53,704 nt of DNA from a virus: positions 1 through 53,704 of the IMG/VR virus record IMGVR_UViG_3300034779_000011; one strand, 5' to 3'. Both the position numbers and the translations under genes were made by a program. Below, one piece after another: positions 40,145 through 47,186 of this stretch (position 1 is the first letter of the stretch; each line of letters opens with the position of its first letter). The notes under the pieces are model-generated. The model saw nothing but the letters and a program-made list of their open reading frames with translations. It was not told the origin of the DNA and ran no database searches.

Positions 40145-40720
40145 ATGGAAGCGGAAGCGAACGCGCGGCGGCGGGGCCAGAGGTCCAGGGTGAGAGCGCC
40201 CGCACCTGTGCGGGCCGCGCCTGCGGGCGGCGCCATGACGGCCGGCGAGTTGAAGATGCGGCTCTCTCTGGTGGTCAAGGCGCGTGTGGGCAACCCCGAG
40301 TCGCAGGAGGAGCGCGCCGCGGCGGTGGGGCTCGGCCGGTCGACGCTTCGCAACTACGAGAGCGCAACGCTGCCCGTGCCGCCCATGCTGGCTCGCCTGG
40401 CCCGCGCCCTGGACCGAGTGGAAGACCTGGAGGCGGAGAACCGGAACCTGAAGGTCCGGCTGGCCATCGCAGAACAGGCGGGCGGGGTCCGCACCCAGGC
40501 GCGGCAGGCGCGTCCGGCACGCCTCGAAGCCAGGTATCCGCTGCGCAAGGTCGTCTCCGCCCAGGTGTGGAAGGAGTCGTGGACGCTGCTCCTCGATTGC
40601 GACCACGTGGAATATTCCGACCTCGCGCCGAGTCAGCTCCGGGCGGTCGCGCGGGGGGAGGTGCCTCGCGCGCCCAAAACATGCCGGTGCCGCTCCTGCC
40701 ACCATGCGGCGCAGAGTTGA
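40145..40720 (+). CDS. Putative DNA-binding regulator (191 aa)
   Basis: ATG preceded by GGAGGGGG at nine bases. An XRE-like helix-turn-helix is seen as ERAAAVGLGRSTLRNYESAT (about residues 57-76). A leucine-rich coiled coil follows (LARALDRVEDLEAENRNLKV). The C-terminus has a WTLLLDCDHVEYSD strand and paired cysteines (CRCRSCHH). The gene stands alone behind its own promoter, between late genes and immunity region. It could be a second repressor or a late regulator. Confidence 0.65.
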   Translation: MEAEANARRRGQRSRVRAPAPVRAAPAGGAMTAGELKMRLSLVVKARVGNPESQEERAAAVGLGRSTLRNYESATLPVPPMLARLARALDRVEDLEAENRNLKVRLAIAEQAGGVRTQARQARPARLEARYPLRKVVSAQVWKESWTLLLDCDHVEYSDLAPSQLRAVARGEVPRAPKTCRCRSCHHAAQS

Positions 40721-40757
40721 TGTTTTGCTGGGGGGGCTTCGGAACCCGGGCTCTTCC

Positions 40758-41003
40758 TCAGAGGTGGAGCAGGACGTAGAGGACGCCCGGCCTCACCTGC
40801 AGCCTGCGCGCGAGGTGGACCAGGCGGCGTCGCTCCGTCCAGCGGACGGCGAGCCAGTGGGGATCGGCGTACGGGCGGCCCGGCCGGGCCTGCGGGTCTT
40901 GGGACGGGTGGCGAGGTGCGGGTTCGGGGGAGGCCAGCGGATGAGGTGTGTGCGCCCGCATGGTGAGGAGCCCGGCCGGCTTAATTCTCTTGGGACCGCT
41001 CAT
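40758..41003 (-). CDS. Hypothetical basic protein on the minus strand (81 aa)
   Basis: ATG preceded (minus strand) by GAGGGG. The C-terminal half is plausible (PYADPHWLAVRWTERRRLVH then LARRLQVRPGVL), the first half Pro/His-rich. A longer open frame extends upstream through other features and is unlikely to be translated. Convergent with the regulator at 40145-40720. Confidence 0.35.
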   Translation of the reverse strand: MSGPKRIKPAGLLTMRAHTPHPLASPEPAPRHPSQDPQARPGRPYADPHWLAVRWTERRRLVHLARRLQVRPGVLYVLLHL

Positions 41004-41030
41004 GCCGCCCCTCGGGTTGCCGAGGCCCTG

Positions 41031-41056
41031 CTGTGCGGGTGAAGAGCCCCACACAG
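41031..41056 (-). terminator. Hairpin downstream of the minus-strand lipoprotein
   Basis: CTGTGCGGG and CCCCACACAG pair with one mismatch around TGAAGAG, about 20 bases past the lipoprotein stop on the minus strand. Probable terminator or stabiliser for that transcript. Confidence 0.4.
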
Positions 41057-41076
41057 CGGGGAACAGCCCCCGGTTC

Positions 41077-41487
41077 TTACGGAGGCGGCGTAATATTCCG
41101 CGTTCGAGGGTGGGAAAAGCGTTCGCGTGCCTCCGCTTCTGTGATCCTTCCCAGGGAGGGCGGCGGCGCGAATGCTCCAGGTGATACGTGGATGGTAAAG
41201 TAGTAACTGACCCCCGGCCTGAAATCCAAGGTGATGCTCGCCGGCCCCGCCGTTCCGATGGCATGTGTGCCAGGGGGTACGCTAAAAGTAAAGTACGTTC
41301 CCGATCTGAGAAAGCCGATCCGAAACCCGTCGAGAAGCACGGGACTGACAGCACCGTCGAGCTTTTGAAATACGGTGATGGTCGCGGAGGACTCTGGGGC
41401 GAGAGGCCGCGGGAACTTTTCAGTCACCCCGGCAGCCGGTGTGCACGAGGTGCAGAACAGTAGGATTACCACGTAACGCATCATCAT
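41077..41487 (-). CDS. Lipoprotein-like protein, possibly DUF2846-related (136 aa)
   Basis: Three consecutive ATGs (41487/41484/41481) start a hydrophobic leader MRYVVILLFCTSC, likely a lipoprotein signal with an imperfect lipobox (CTSC). The rest is beta-rich: ATITVFQKLDGA, GFRIGFLRSGTYFTFSVPPG and ITLDFRPGVSYYFTIHV, a layout I associate with DUF2846-type envelope lipoproteins. It sits next to the repressor operon, a common place for superinfection-exclusion or lysogenic-conversion genes (inference). Convergent with nothing close; possible terminator downstream. Confidence 0.6.
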   Translation of the reverse strand: MMMRYVVILLFCTSCTPAAGVTEKFPRPLAPESSATITVFQKLDGAVSPVLLDGFRIGFLRSGTYFTFSVPPGTHAIGTAGPASITLDFRPGVSYYFTIHVSPGAFAPPPSLGRITEAEARERFSHPRTRNITPPP

Positions 41488-41547
41488 TTGAGGGCCTTTC
41501 CTTTCAACCGCGGGGAGGGCAAGAACTTCCCTCGTAACCTCTGTACT

Positions 41548-41555
41548 TATATACT
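41548..41555. promoter_or_regulatory. AT-rich core between divergent lipoprotein genes
   Basis: TATATACT within a 147-base gap between a minus-strand gene (41077-41487) and a plus-strand gene (41635-41859). It is the only AT-rich -10-like sequence there and reads as TATATA on both strands. Matching -35 boxes are weak. Confidence 0.35.
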
Positions 41556-41634
41556 TCCGGCCGGCGGCACACCCGATCCGCCGCATTTCTCTCGTTTCCC
41601 GCCCACCTTCACCGACAACCTGGAGAGTACCCCG

Positions 41635-41859
41635 ATGCGGACCCATCTCCGCCTGATGCTCGCGTGCATCGGGCTCAGCCTCAGTGCAGCCGTCTTCGCG
41701 GCCTGTTCCGATCAGGGGCCCGTTGAGCCCCAGCTCGCGCCGCCCGCGCCCGCCGCGGAGAAGCGCGACACCACGCCGACGTTCACGCCGCTCTCGGAAC
41801 CGATCCAGACGGACTCGACGTGCCGCAACGGCACGCTCGGCGGCGGGGGGCGCTGCTAG
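41635..41859 (+). CDS. Small lipoprotein (74 aa)
   Basis: ATG preceded by GGAGAG. The signal peptide RLMLACIGLSLSAAVFAAC ends in a plausible lipobox (FAAC). The mature part is short, Pro- and Ala-rich, and ends STCRNGTLGGGGRC with a terminal Cys. Its stop overlaps the stop of the convergent TPR gene (CTAG). The resemblance to host-type tiny lipoproteins is by style only. Confidence 0.6.
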   Translation: MRTHLRLMLACIGLSLSAAVFAACSDQGPVEPQLAPPAPAAEKRDTTPTFTPLSEPIQTDSTCRNGTLGGGGRC

Positions 41860-43223
41860 TCCGTCGCTAGAACCCCCTCCACTTCGCGCGCAAATAGTTC
41901 GTCGGGTACAGCCTCTTTCCGCACTGCACCTATGGCCGCGTGTGTCGAGATTGCGTTCATGACGCGCTCGGCGTACGCGGCCACACGCGTCTCGCCGTGT
42001 AGAGAAGCCAAGCCCCCGGCAAGTCCGGCAGCGAGTGTCGCCCGCTTCCATTGCCCGGTCGAGTGCGCGGCGTAGGCCAGATGCAAGAACGAGCGGGCGC
42101 GCTGGGGGCTGTCCGCTGATTCATGCGCCGCCCTCCACGCCGCAGACCACCAAGCCTCGTAAGACGCCCGGTCTCCCGCCCCAGCAGCCGCCCGGACGAA
42201 GTTAGCAAGCACCAGCATGCGCAGGCCAGGCTCGGCATCGGCCACGGCCGAGAGTACGGCACCGAAAAGACGTTGCGCGGCGACGAACCGCCCTTCCTCC
42301 ACCCAAAGGTAGCCGAGATCGTGGAGAAGGTGCAGGCGGTGCGGGTCGCCAGCAGGGTAGAGCCGTAGCGCGAGCCTTACCAAACGGCGCGCGCGCCGCC
42401 CGCTTGGTGCTTCGATTGCGAGCGACGCTAAGCCGTGAACTGCGTATGCTGCTTCGGCTCGAAATCCACACCGGAGCGCGACATGCGCCGCCCTCGCGAA
42501 GCACCGGCCGGCCTTAGGGAACGCACCGCGGAGCTTGTGAACCTTTCCCAATCCCGTCCACCCAAGCGATACCGCCGAAAAGTCCCCGAGGTGCCGCCCG
42601 GATCTGATCGCGAGCGCAAACCAGATTGAGGCGGCGCGGTAACGTTCGCTCTCCCGGGCGTCGCGCCCTGCCGACCAAGCACTCCTGGCGGGCGAATGCA
42701 ACCAGGTGCGGAACTGCGGCGGCGGGCACGAGGCGAGCGCGTGGTGGACCGCCGTGCGCAATCGCAGGAGGGCCGGAAGGTCTCGTACAACCCAGCGTGC
42801 ACGCGGATCAAACTCCGAGAGAAGGTCGACCACGGACCTATCAGTTGGATTGACGGTCGCCGGGAAGACAACGGCGAGAGAGAATAGGTCACACGCAGCA
42901 CGCTTGAAGCGGTGGTCGCGGAACAGTTCCCGGCCGACGCAGTTCGCGACCGTGAATCGAAGCAGTTCGCCCCCCAATCCGCTGCGAACCCTCCAGCGCG
43001 CGGCCTCGCCGCGGCGCGGACGGACGGGCTCCAGCACATTCCCGCCGGTTGCGCCGTGCTCCAGCCCGACACGGAAGAGCAGCCGCAAGGCGCGAAGGTC
43101 GCTCAACGCCGCCGGACCTGCGCCGAGGCCGGAGTCGACGTCGCGCAGGAACAGGATGGTGCGGGCGACGTCATAGACGAGGGCGCGCTGCCTATCCGTC
43201 AGTTCCTCTTGTGGGCCTGTCAT
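41856..43223 (-). CDS. TPR-repeat protein of the immunity region (455 aa)
   Basis: The C-terminal 250 residues are tandem helical pairs typical of tetratricopeptide repeats (WTGLGKVHKLRGAFPKAGRC; HGLASLAIEAPSGRRARRLV; HDLGYLWVEEGRFVAAQRLF; LAYAAHSTGQWKRATLAAGL). The first ~200 residues are helical without an HTH. The start overlaps the end of the XRE gene by about 30 bases, so the two are co-translated. A TPR partner for a repressor suggests a sensor or anti-repressor (inference). Less GC-biased than phage structural genes. Confidence 0.75.
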   Translation of the reverse strand: MTGPQEELTDRQRALVYDVARTILFLRDVDSGLGAGPAALSDLRALRLLFRVGLEHGATGGNVLEPVRPRRGEAARWRVRSGLGGELLRFTVANCVGRELFRDHRFKRAACDLFSLAVVFPATVNPTDRSVVDLLSEFDPRARWVVRDLPALLRLRTAVHHALASCPPPQFRTWLHSPARSAWSAGRDARESERYRAASIWFALAIRSGRHLGDFSAVSLGWTGLGKVHKLRGAFPKAGRCFARAAHVALRCGFRAEAAYAVHGLASLAIEAPSGRRARRLVRLALRLYPAGDPHRLHLLHDLGYLWVEEGRFVAAQRLFGAVLSAVADAEPGLRMLVLANFVRAAAGAGDRASYEAWWSAAWRAAHESADSPQRARSFLHLAYAAHSTGQWKRATLAAGLAGGLASLHGETRVAAYAERVMNAISTHAAIGAVRKEAVPDELFAREVEGVLATD

Positions 43224-43629
43224 TGTTCAAAACTGTCCTGCGTCTGTTGTCAATGGGGTGGAACTCCACCTCACGCAAGCCGCGCCGAAGCGCGATCCGG
43301 TAGGCTTCCGCGAGCTGTCGGCGCTCGCTCCACCCATGCTCACGTGCAAGTCGTGCAACCTCTTCGAGGACCTTGAATCCACGGGAGTCCTGAAGCGCTT
43401 CGGGGTCCCACGCATCCAAGCTGTCCAATGCGTCCGCGGGTAGCCCGAACGCCTGCGCTATCAGTTGCCGCGTGCGCGGGCCAGGCACCTTTGCACCCGC
43501 CTCGATCTTACTGACGTAGGATTGGCCTCCCGACAGCCGGACGCGCCGCGCGAGTTCGGATTGGCTCAACCCTGCCCGCTCCCGCAACTCCCGAATCCGC
43601 TCACCCAGCCCCTTCGGCGCCTCAGTCAT
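43192..43629 (-). CDS. XRE-family repressor (CI-like, 145 aa)
   Basis: ATG at 43629 preceded by GGGGGAG on the minus strand. An N-terminal XRE domain is clear: LGERIRELRERAGLSQSELA, RRVRLSGGQSYVSKIEAGAK, then TRQLIAQAFGLPADAL. Residues ~75-145 form a short helical and basic C-terminus with no peptidase or LexA-like domain, so it is probably not RecA-cleaved. It is divergent from the early operon and faces the dyad over its promoter, hence the lysogeny repressor. Confidence 0.82.
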   Translation of the reverse strand: MTEAPKGLGERIRELRERAGLSQSELARRVRLSGGQSYVSKIEAGAKVPGPRTRQLIAQAFGLPADALDSLDAWDPEALQDSRGFKVLEEVARLAREHGWSERRQLAEAYRIALRRGLREVEFHPIDNRRRTVLNNDRPTRGTDG

Positions 43630-43645
43630 TGGGCTCCCCCATAGA

Positions 43646-43686
43646 TGCACTAGGTACTTGACTTCATGTACCCAGTGCATTAGTAT
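43646..43686 (+). promoter_or_regulatory. Early rightward promoter with overlapping operator dyad
   Basis: TTGACT (43658-43663) and TAGTAT (43681-43686) are 17 bases apart, reading toward the early operon. The arms TGCACTAGGTAC (43646-43657) and GTACCCAGTGCA (43668-43679) match at 11 of 12 positions and flank a 10-base centre holding the -35 box. A bound dimer would block this promoter. A leftward promoter for the repressor could use TTGACC (minus strand, about 43705-43710), with a weak -10. Confidence 0.75.
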
Positions 43687-43763
43687 GGTAGTCACCGGTC
43701 GGGCAGCGGTCAAGAACCGGGCGCGAACCGGGCAAACTAGGGGCGCAAGATAGGACTCAGGCG

Positions 43764-44033
43764 ATGGCGAGCAAGCTTCCTGACGTGGAGAAGGTAACAG
43801 AGTTCGAGCGGCAGGCCGGCGGCTTCCGCACTGATCGGACTCTGGAGCTGCTGGGCCTCAAGGACGACAGCAGCCTGCGCAGGCTCCGCCGCGCGGGCGA
43901 GCTCAAGCGACGGGGCCGCCTCTACACGTTCGCGAGCGTGCGCAAGCTCAACGAGCAGCGCGTGAAGGACGGGCTCCTCGAACCGGAGTACCTGGCGCTG
44001 TTCTCGGGTGATCCCGCGGAGGTGGTCGTATGA
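43764..44033 (+). CDS. Small winged-HTH-like early protein (89 aa)
   Basis: First gene of the rightward early operon; no clear ribosome-binding site precedes its ATG. The segment RTLELLGLKDDSSLRRLRRA, GELKRRGRLYTFASVRKLNE resembles MerR/Xis-type winged helices that read a helix-turn-wing. Position fits a Cro-like or transcription factor. It ends in an ATGA overlap. Confidence 0.6.
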   Translation: MASKLPDVEKVTEFERQAGGFRTDRTLELLGLKDDSSLRRLRRAGELKRRGRLYTFASVRKLNEQRVKDGLLEPEYLALFSGDPAEVVV

Positions 44034-44353
44034 CCACGCGCGAGCCTTCGAGCGGGACCCTGACGGTAACGCCCCCCTCGCCGCCTGTCCAGCCCCGTCC
44101 CGAAGTCGCCGCGACGTTGGACAAGGTTGGGACAAACTGCGGCCCGGCGCTCCGCGCGCTCGCGGCCGTAACGCCGCCCTGCTTCTTCGGCGATCCCGCC
44201 CAGGACGCCGCCTGCGTGGACGGCGGCAAGGCTGCCTCGGCGGGTCTCCCGCGCGACTGCAACCGCTACGACTACTCCACGGCCCCGCTCCTCTGGCACG
44301 CGTGGGATGAGGGCTGGTGCGGCTGGCACGCGGACACTGGGGGTGAGTCGTGA
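44030..44353 (+). CDS. Hypothetical early protein (107 aa)
   Basis: ATGA overlap. Pro-rich N-terminus, then Cys-containing sequence (NCGPALRALAAVTPPCFFGD, CNRYDYSTAPLLWHAWDEGW). No family. It overlaps the next gene by four bases. Confidence 0.5.
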   Translation: MTTREPSSGTLTVTPPSPPVQPRPEVAATLDKVGTNCGPALRALAAVTPPCFFGDPAQDAACVDGGKAASAGLPRDCNRYDYSTAPLLWHAWDEGWCGWHADTGGES

Positions 44354-44613
44354 CCAGGCGTGGCAAGAAACCGGAGTCGCCCCCCCCGCTAACGGAGGTG
44401 GCCGAGTTACTCGCGTTCGAATTCGCGCTCAAGCTCGACCGCGAGTACGAAACCCGGGACGCAGCCCTCGCCGCGCTGGACCGCTGGCTCGTGGAGCGGG
44501 AGCGGACCGCCTTCAACCCTTCCCGCCGTGAAGCAGTACGTGAAGCGGCCCGGTTGGCCCGTGCGGAGATCGAGGGAATCTGGGAGCGTCGAAAGCACCG
44601 AGGTGAGACGTGA
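44350..44613 (+). CDS. Hypothetical helical early protein (87 aa)
   Basis: GTG start in a GTGA overlap. Largely one long charged helix (ELLAFEFALKLDREYETRDA, REAARLARAEIEGIWERR). Might be a coiled-coil or inhibitor protein. Function unknown. Confidence 0.55.
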   Translation: MTRRGKKPESPPPLTEVAELLAFEFALKLDREYETRDAALAALDRWLVERERTAFNPSRREAVREAARLARAEIEGIWERRKHRGET

Positions 44614-44897
44614 ACGCCCCCACCCCGGCCGTCCCCTGGCAGATGGAGCGCCTGGCGGGCCTCTGCCCGTGCGACCACGGCGCCCACGCCGGCCCCTTCG
44701 CCCCCGCCGCTGAGCCGGAGTGGATCGGCGCGGCGCCCACCGCGGCGGCGGACGTGTTCCTGGCCGGCCTCGCCTGGTTCACCTGCATGGCGCCCAACTG
44801 CGGCTCCACGATCAGCGAGGGCTCGCTCTCCGCCCGCGGCGTGCGCGACATGCTGGCCGCGTCCGGACTGCTGCTCCCCGTCCGCGAGGTGCAGTGA
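44610..44897 (+). CDS. Hypothetical early protein with cysteines (95 aa)
   Basis: GTGA overlap with the preceding gene. RLAGLCPCDHGAHAGPF and FTCMAPNCGSTISEG give a four-ligand Cys pattern, possibly zinc. It ends with LLPVREVQ and a TGA. The reading frame continues open after this stop for about 65 codons (next entry). Confidence 0.5.
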   Translation: MNAPTPAVPWQMERLAGLCPCDHGAHAGPFAPAAEPEWIGAAPTAAADVFLAGLAWFTCMAPNCGSTISEGSLSARGVRDMLAASGLLLPVREVQ

Positions 44898-44924
44898 TGG
44901 ACGGCGGCACAGCTGGCGGCGGCC

Positions 44925-45098
44925 GTGGACTGGGCGTGGTGCTGGCGCCCGCAGCAGTTGGACGGCGGACCTGTCCTCCCGCCTTCGGCCTACTGGCGTG
45001 CGACGTTGCCGCCCCATCTCGCCGCGTACGTGTGGGACGACACCGGCATGGGCGTCTACATGGCGCGCACGCCGCGCGAGGAGTCCCCCCATGCCTGA
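44925..45098 (+). CDS. Trp-rich small protein in frame after the previous stop (57 aa)
   Basis: In the same frame as 44610-44897 after its TGA, protein-like sequence continues: WTAAQLAAAVDWAWCWRPQQ, then AYWRATLPPHLAAYVWDDTG and MGVYMARTPREE. A GTG at 44925 can start it. Alternatives are UGA read-through, a CTG start at 44913, or a split ancestral gene. The amino-acid pattern is better than that of the competing frame 44897 onward, which is Gly/Arg-rich. Confidence 0.4.
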   Translation: MDWAWCWRPQQLDGGPVLPPSAYWRATLPPHLAAYVWDDTGMGVYMARTPREESPHA

Positions 45099-45130
45099 CG
45101 CCTGCATATACTGCTCCTGGAGGCGAGCGC

Positions 45131-45718
45131 ATGAAGCCCGTTGATACCAGCCTTCGCGAGCGTCTCGACGCGTGGTTCGAGCAGAGCCTACCATACATCG
45201 GATCCACAGTTTTCCCCGCAGCGTCCAGGCCCGAGAACCCTTCGTTGGTGATCGGGGGATCGGTCGTGCTGGTGGAAGCGTGGGGCGCTTGCGGGGAGCC
45301 GCTCGCGGAGCAGGAGGTCTCGAAGTTCCTGCGGCTCGCCGACCACCAGTGGATCTGGTCGCATGTGGGGACGGCGGACCGGAAGCGTCTCAGGCGCTGG
45401 CTCGCCGCGATCGGCCCCATCACCGCATCAGGCCGCGAGCCGGGGCGCGTCGGCGGTCTGGTCGTGAACCGACAGTTGGTTCGTCATCTCGTTAAGCACC
45501 TCAAGCCCAGTCAGCTCGCCATAGCCGAGGAGCGCGAGCGCCACATCATACGCTTCGACGCAGGGCGCGGCGCCGGGTGGCGCGCTTTCGTGGCGGGAAT
45601 GGCGGAGTACCCCGACCGACCGTACGCAGACGCGCCCGCGCTGGAGGTGGAGTCGGGGGGCGATCCGCCTCTTTACCCGTGCATGCCCCGCCCTGATAAC
45701 GCGCGGGTGGCGGCATGA
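45131..45718 (+). CDS. Hypothetical early protein (195 aa)
   Basis: ATG preceded by GGAGGCGAGCGC. Helical, with RERLDAWFEQSLPYIGSTVF, LVIGGSVVLVEAWGACGEPL, and KRLRRWLAAIGPITASGREP. No catalytic motif is seen. The longer open frame upstream is probably not used. ATGA overlap with the next gene. Confidence 0.55.
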   Translation: MKPVDTSLRERLDAWFEQSLPYIGSTVFPAASRPENPSLVIGGSVVLVEAWGACGEPLAEQEVSKFLRLADHQWIWSHVGTADRKRLRRWLAAIGPITASGREPGRVGGLVVNRQLVRHLVKHLKPSQLAIAEERERHIIRFDAGRGAGWRAFVAGMAEYPDRPYADAPALEVESGGDPPLYPCMPRPDNARVAA

Positions 45719-46107
45719 AGCGCATGTACGAGGACCTTCCCGGCGCTAAGCCCGCGCGCCCGCCCCGCGGCGGCATCGACTGGGACCAGCTCGCCCAGCC
45801 GAAGGACGAGGCCGGCCAACGCCGCGCGGCGGAAGCGTTCGGCCTCTCGTCGTCGGGCGTCTTCGCGGCGATCCGGCGTGCCAACCAGCGCGACGCTACG
45901 CCGACGCCCGTTCCGGACGACCCGCCGGGCGAGCCCCCGGCCGTCCCGCTCCGCGTGTGGCCCGCGCCGCCTCCCCCGCCGCCCGTCGATCTCCAGGCGG
46001 AGCTCCGCGATTCGCTCCGGCGCCGCCAGCTGGACCTGGGTGTCAAGGTTCCGCGCGCGCGGCGGGGGCACAAGCGCAAGCCTCCCGCGCGGGAGTTGGT
46101 CCCGTGA
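45715..46107 (+). CDS. Hypothetical Pro-rich early protein (130 aa)
   Basis: ATGA overlap. N-terminal KRMYEDLPGAKPARPPRGGI, a short helix-turn-helix-like segment (AAEAFGLSSSGVFAAIRRAN), a poly-Pro stretch, and a basic tail (PRARRGHKRKPPA). Possibly DNA-binding. GTGA overlap with the next gene. Confidence 0.5.
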   Translation: MKRMYEDLPGAKPARPPRGGIDWDQLAQPKDEAGQRRAAEAFGLSSSGVFAAIRRANQRDATPTPVPDDPPGEPPAVPLRVWPAPPPPPPVDLQAELRDSLRRRQLDLGVKVPRARRGHKRKPPARELVP

Positions 46108-46274
46108 CGCCGCTCCGCCGGTGCAGCGACGTCGTCCCGGTGGATGTGCGCTTCGCCGCCTTCCTGGTCGGCCTGTTCGTGGCGCTGATGCTGGTGCTCT
46201 ACTTCGGCGGTGTCGCCGTGGACTGGCTGGAGCGCAGGCAGCTCGCCGGCCTCGCGCGACGCCCCAGGGGTTGA
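46104..46274 (+). CDS. Single-pass membrane miniprotein (56 aa)
   Basis: GTG start. One transmembrane helix (FAAFLVGLFVALMLVLYFGG) followed by a short basic tail (ERRQLAGLARRPRG). An early-operon small membrane protein; might interfere with host membrane processes or other phages. No family. Confidence 0.55.
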   Translation: MTPLRRCSDVVPVDVRFAAFLVGLFVALMLVLYFGGVAVDWLERRQLAGLARRPRG

Positions 46275-46557
46275 GCGGACGTGTCCTGGGTCTTCGTCCT
46301 GCTCCCCCTCTACGCGGCCCTCGTGGGCTGCGTCCGGAGCCCCGGTCCTGCGCCGTGCCCATGGCCGCGCAGACTCCCGGCCCGGCGGCTCCGCCGATTC
46401 GAAGCACCGCGCTTCCTGCCCATCGGGGCATCGGCACCAGGCCGACAGCGCGCAGCGGGGGGAGCCCGCACCGGCGATGGGAGCGCCGGCAAACGAGACG
46501 GCGGTCCGCGTGTGACACCGCGCGCGGGCCGACCGTTCGATTCGAATCGCACCGATC
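46275..46557 (+). other. Region with no clear single gene
   Basis: A GTG at 46281 opens a frame beginning with a hydrophobic segment (SWVFVLLPLYAALVGC), but the continuation is Pro/Arg-rich and overlaps other frames. A frame ending at 46515 is also open. Either a ~80-aa membrane protein is made here or the stretch is decayed. I cannot decide from sequence alone. Confidence 0.3.
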
Positions 46558-46701
46558 GTGAAGGCGCTGAACGATGCAGGAGTCTTGACCACGCAGTCTT
46601 GCTGCGGCCACGGCCACCGACCGGGAAGCATCGACCTCGCCGACGGGCGCGTGCTCTGGATCCAGCCCGCCGGCGGCGAGGCAACGTCACCGAGGAAGTG
46701 A
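46558..46701 (+). CDS. Small conserved phage protein with CCGHGH motif (47 aa)
   Basis: GTG start: KALNDAGVLTTQSCCGHGHR, then PGSIDLADGRVLWIQPAGGE. I recall phage proteins with this pattern, having Cys-Cys-Gly-His ligands probably for metal. Sensible protein-like sequence continues upstream of the GTG to a stop at 46515 (RSIRIAPIV), so the natural start may be lost or non-standard. TGATG overlap with the next gene. Confidence 0.55.
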   Translation: MKALNDAGVLTTQSCCGHGHRPGSIDLADGRVLWIQPAGGEATSPRK

Positions 46702-47000
46702 TGTTCGGAACGCCCATGTGCCGGGTGGACATTCCGGAGGTGGAGGGCCACCCGGCGCAGACGGTTTACCACGGCGGGCAGTCGATCTACGCCGTCCACC
46801 CGTGCACGGAGGAGGTCGCGCGCAAGGCGGTGGCTAGGCTGCGCGACTACGGCGGCGACCCCTTCCCGGTCCACGTGCCCGAGTTGGCCGCGGCGCGCCG
46901 CATCATTGAACGCGCCCGCCAGGTTCAGGAGGAGGAGCGCCAGCCCGCCGCCCTCCCGGCTGGTGCCGGATGGGACGAAGACGACGACCCCACGCTCTGA
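46701..47000 (+). CDS. Hypothetical early protein (99 aa)
   Basis: ATG in TGATG overlap. Contains MCRVDIPEVEGHPAQTVYHG, VHPCTEEVARKAVARLRDYG and a charged C-terminal helix (AARRIIERARQVQEEERQP). No family. Followed after three bases by the next ATG. Confidence 0.5.
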   Translation: MFGTPMCRVDIPEVEGHPAQTVYHGGQSIYAVHPCTEEVARKAVARLRDYGGDPFPVHVPELAAARRIIERARQVQEEERQPAALPAGAGWDEDDDPTL

Positions 47001-47003
47001 CCG

Positions 47004-47186
47004 ATGCGCCACCCTCACCACGGCAACCAGTCCCGCCGGGCCCGCAAGCGGCACGGCCACCGCCGGAGCGGCTACGGACGCTGGATTCCTAAGCCGCCGT
47101 ACGCTTCGCCGTGGCGTAACCTCCGGTGGCTCACCGAGGCGCCCGTACTCTCGTTCCCCAAGGAAAGCCGATGGCAGCCAAGGTAG
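47004..47186 (+). CDS. Small basic protein overlapping the ParB-like start (60 aa)
   Basis: ATG at 47004. Very Arg/His-rich (RHPHHGNQSRRARKRHGHRR, then SGYGRWIPKPPYASPWRNLR). It could be nucleic-acid-binding. Its end overlaps the ParB-like start by 16 bases in another frame. The call rests only on spacing and composition. Confidence 0.4.
   Translation: MRHPHHGNQSRRARKRHGHRRSGYGRWIPKPPYASPWRNLRWLTEAPVLSFPKESRWQPR

Noticed and set aside
41488-41634. Longer version of the small lipoprotein starting at 41488
   Set aside because: The extension has no signal-peptide logic and no ribosome site; the leader peptide begins cleanly at 41635.
41856-43629. A true arbitrium (AimR/AimP) system
   Set aside because: AimR combines HTH and TPR in one protein and has a small exported peptide gene on the same strand. 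Here the parts are split and no peptide gene is clear, so only an analogy is kept.
43192-43713. Upstream start of the XRE repressor at 43713
   Set aside because: The extra 28 residues run through the operator/promoter, and ATG 43629 has a good ribosome site.
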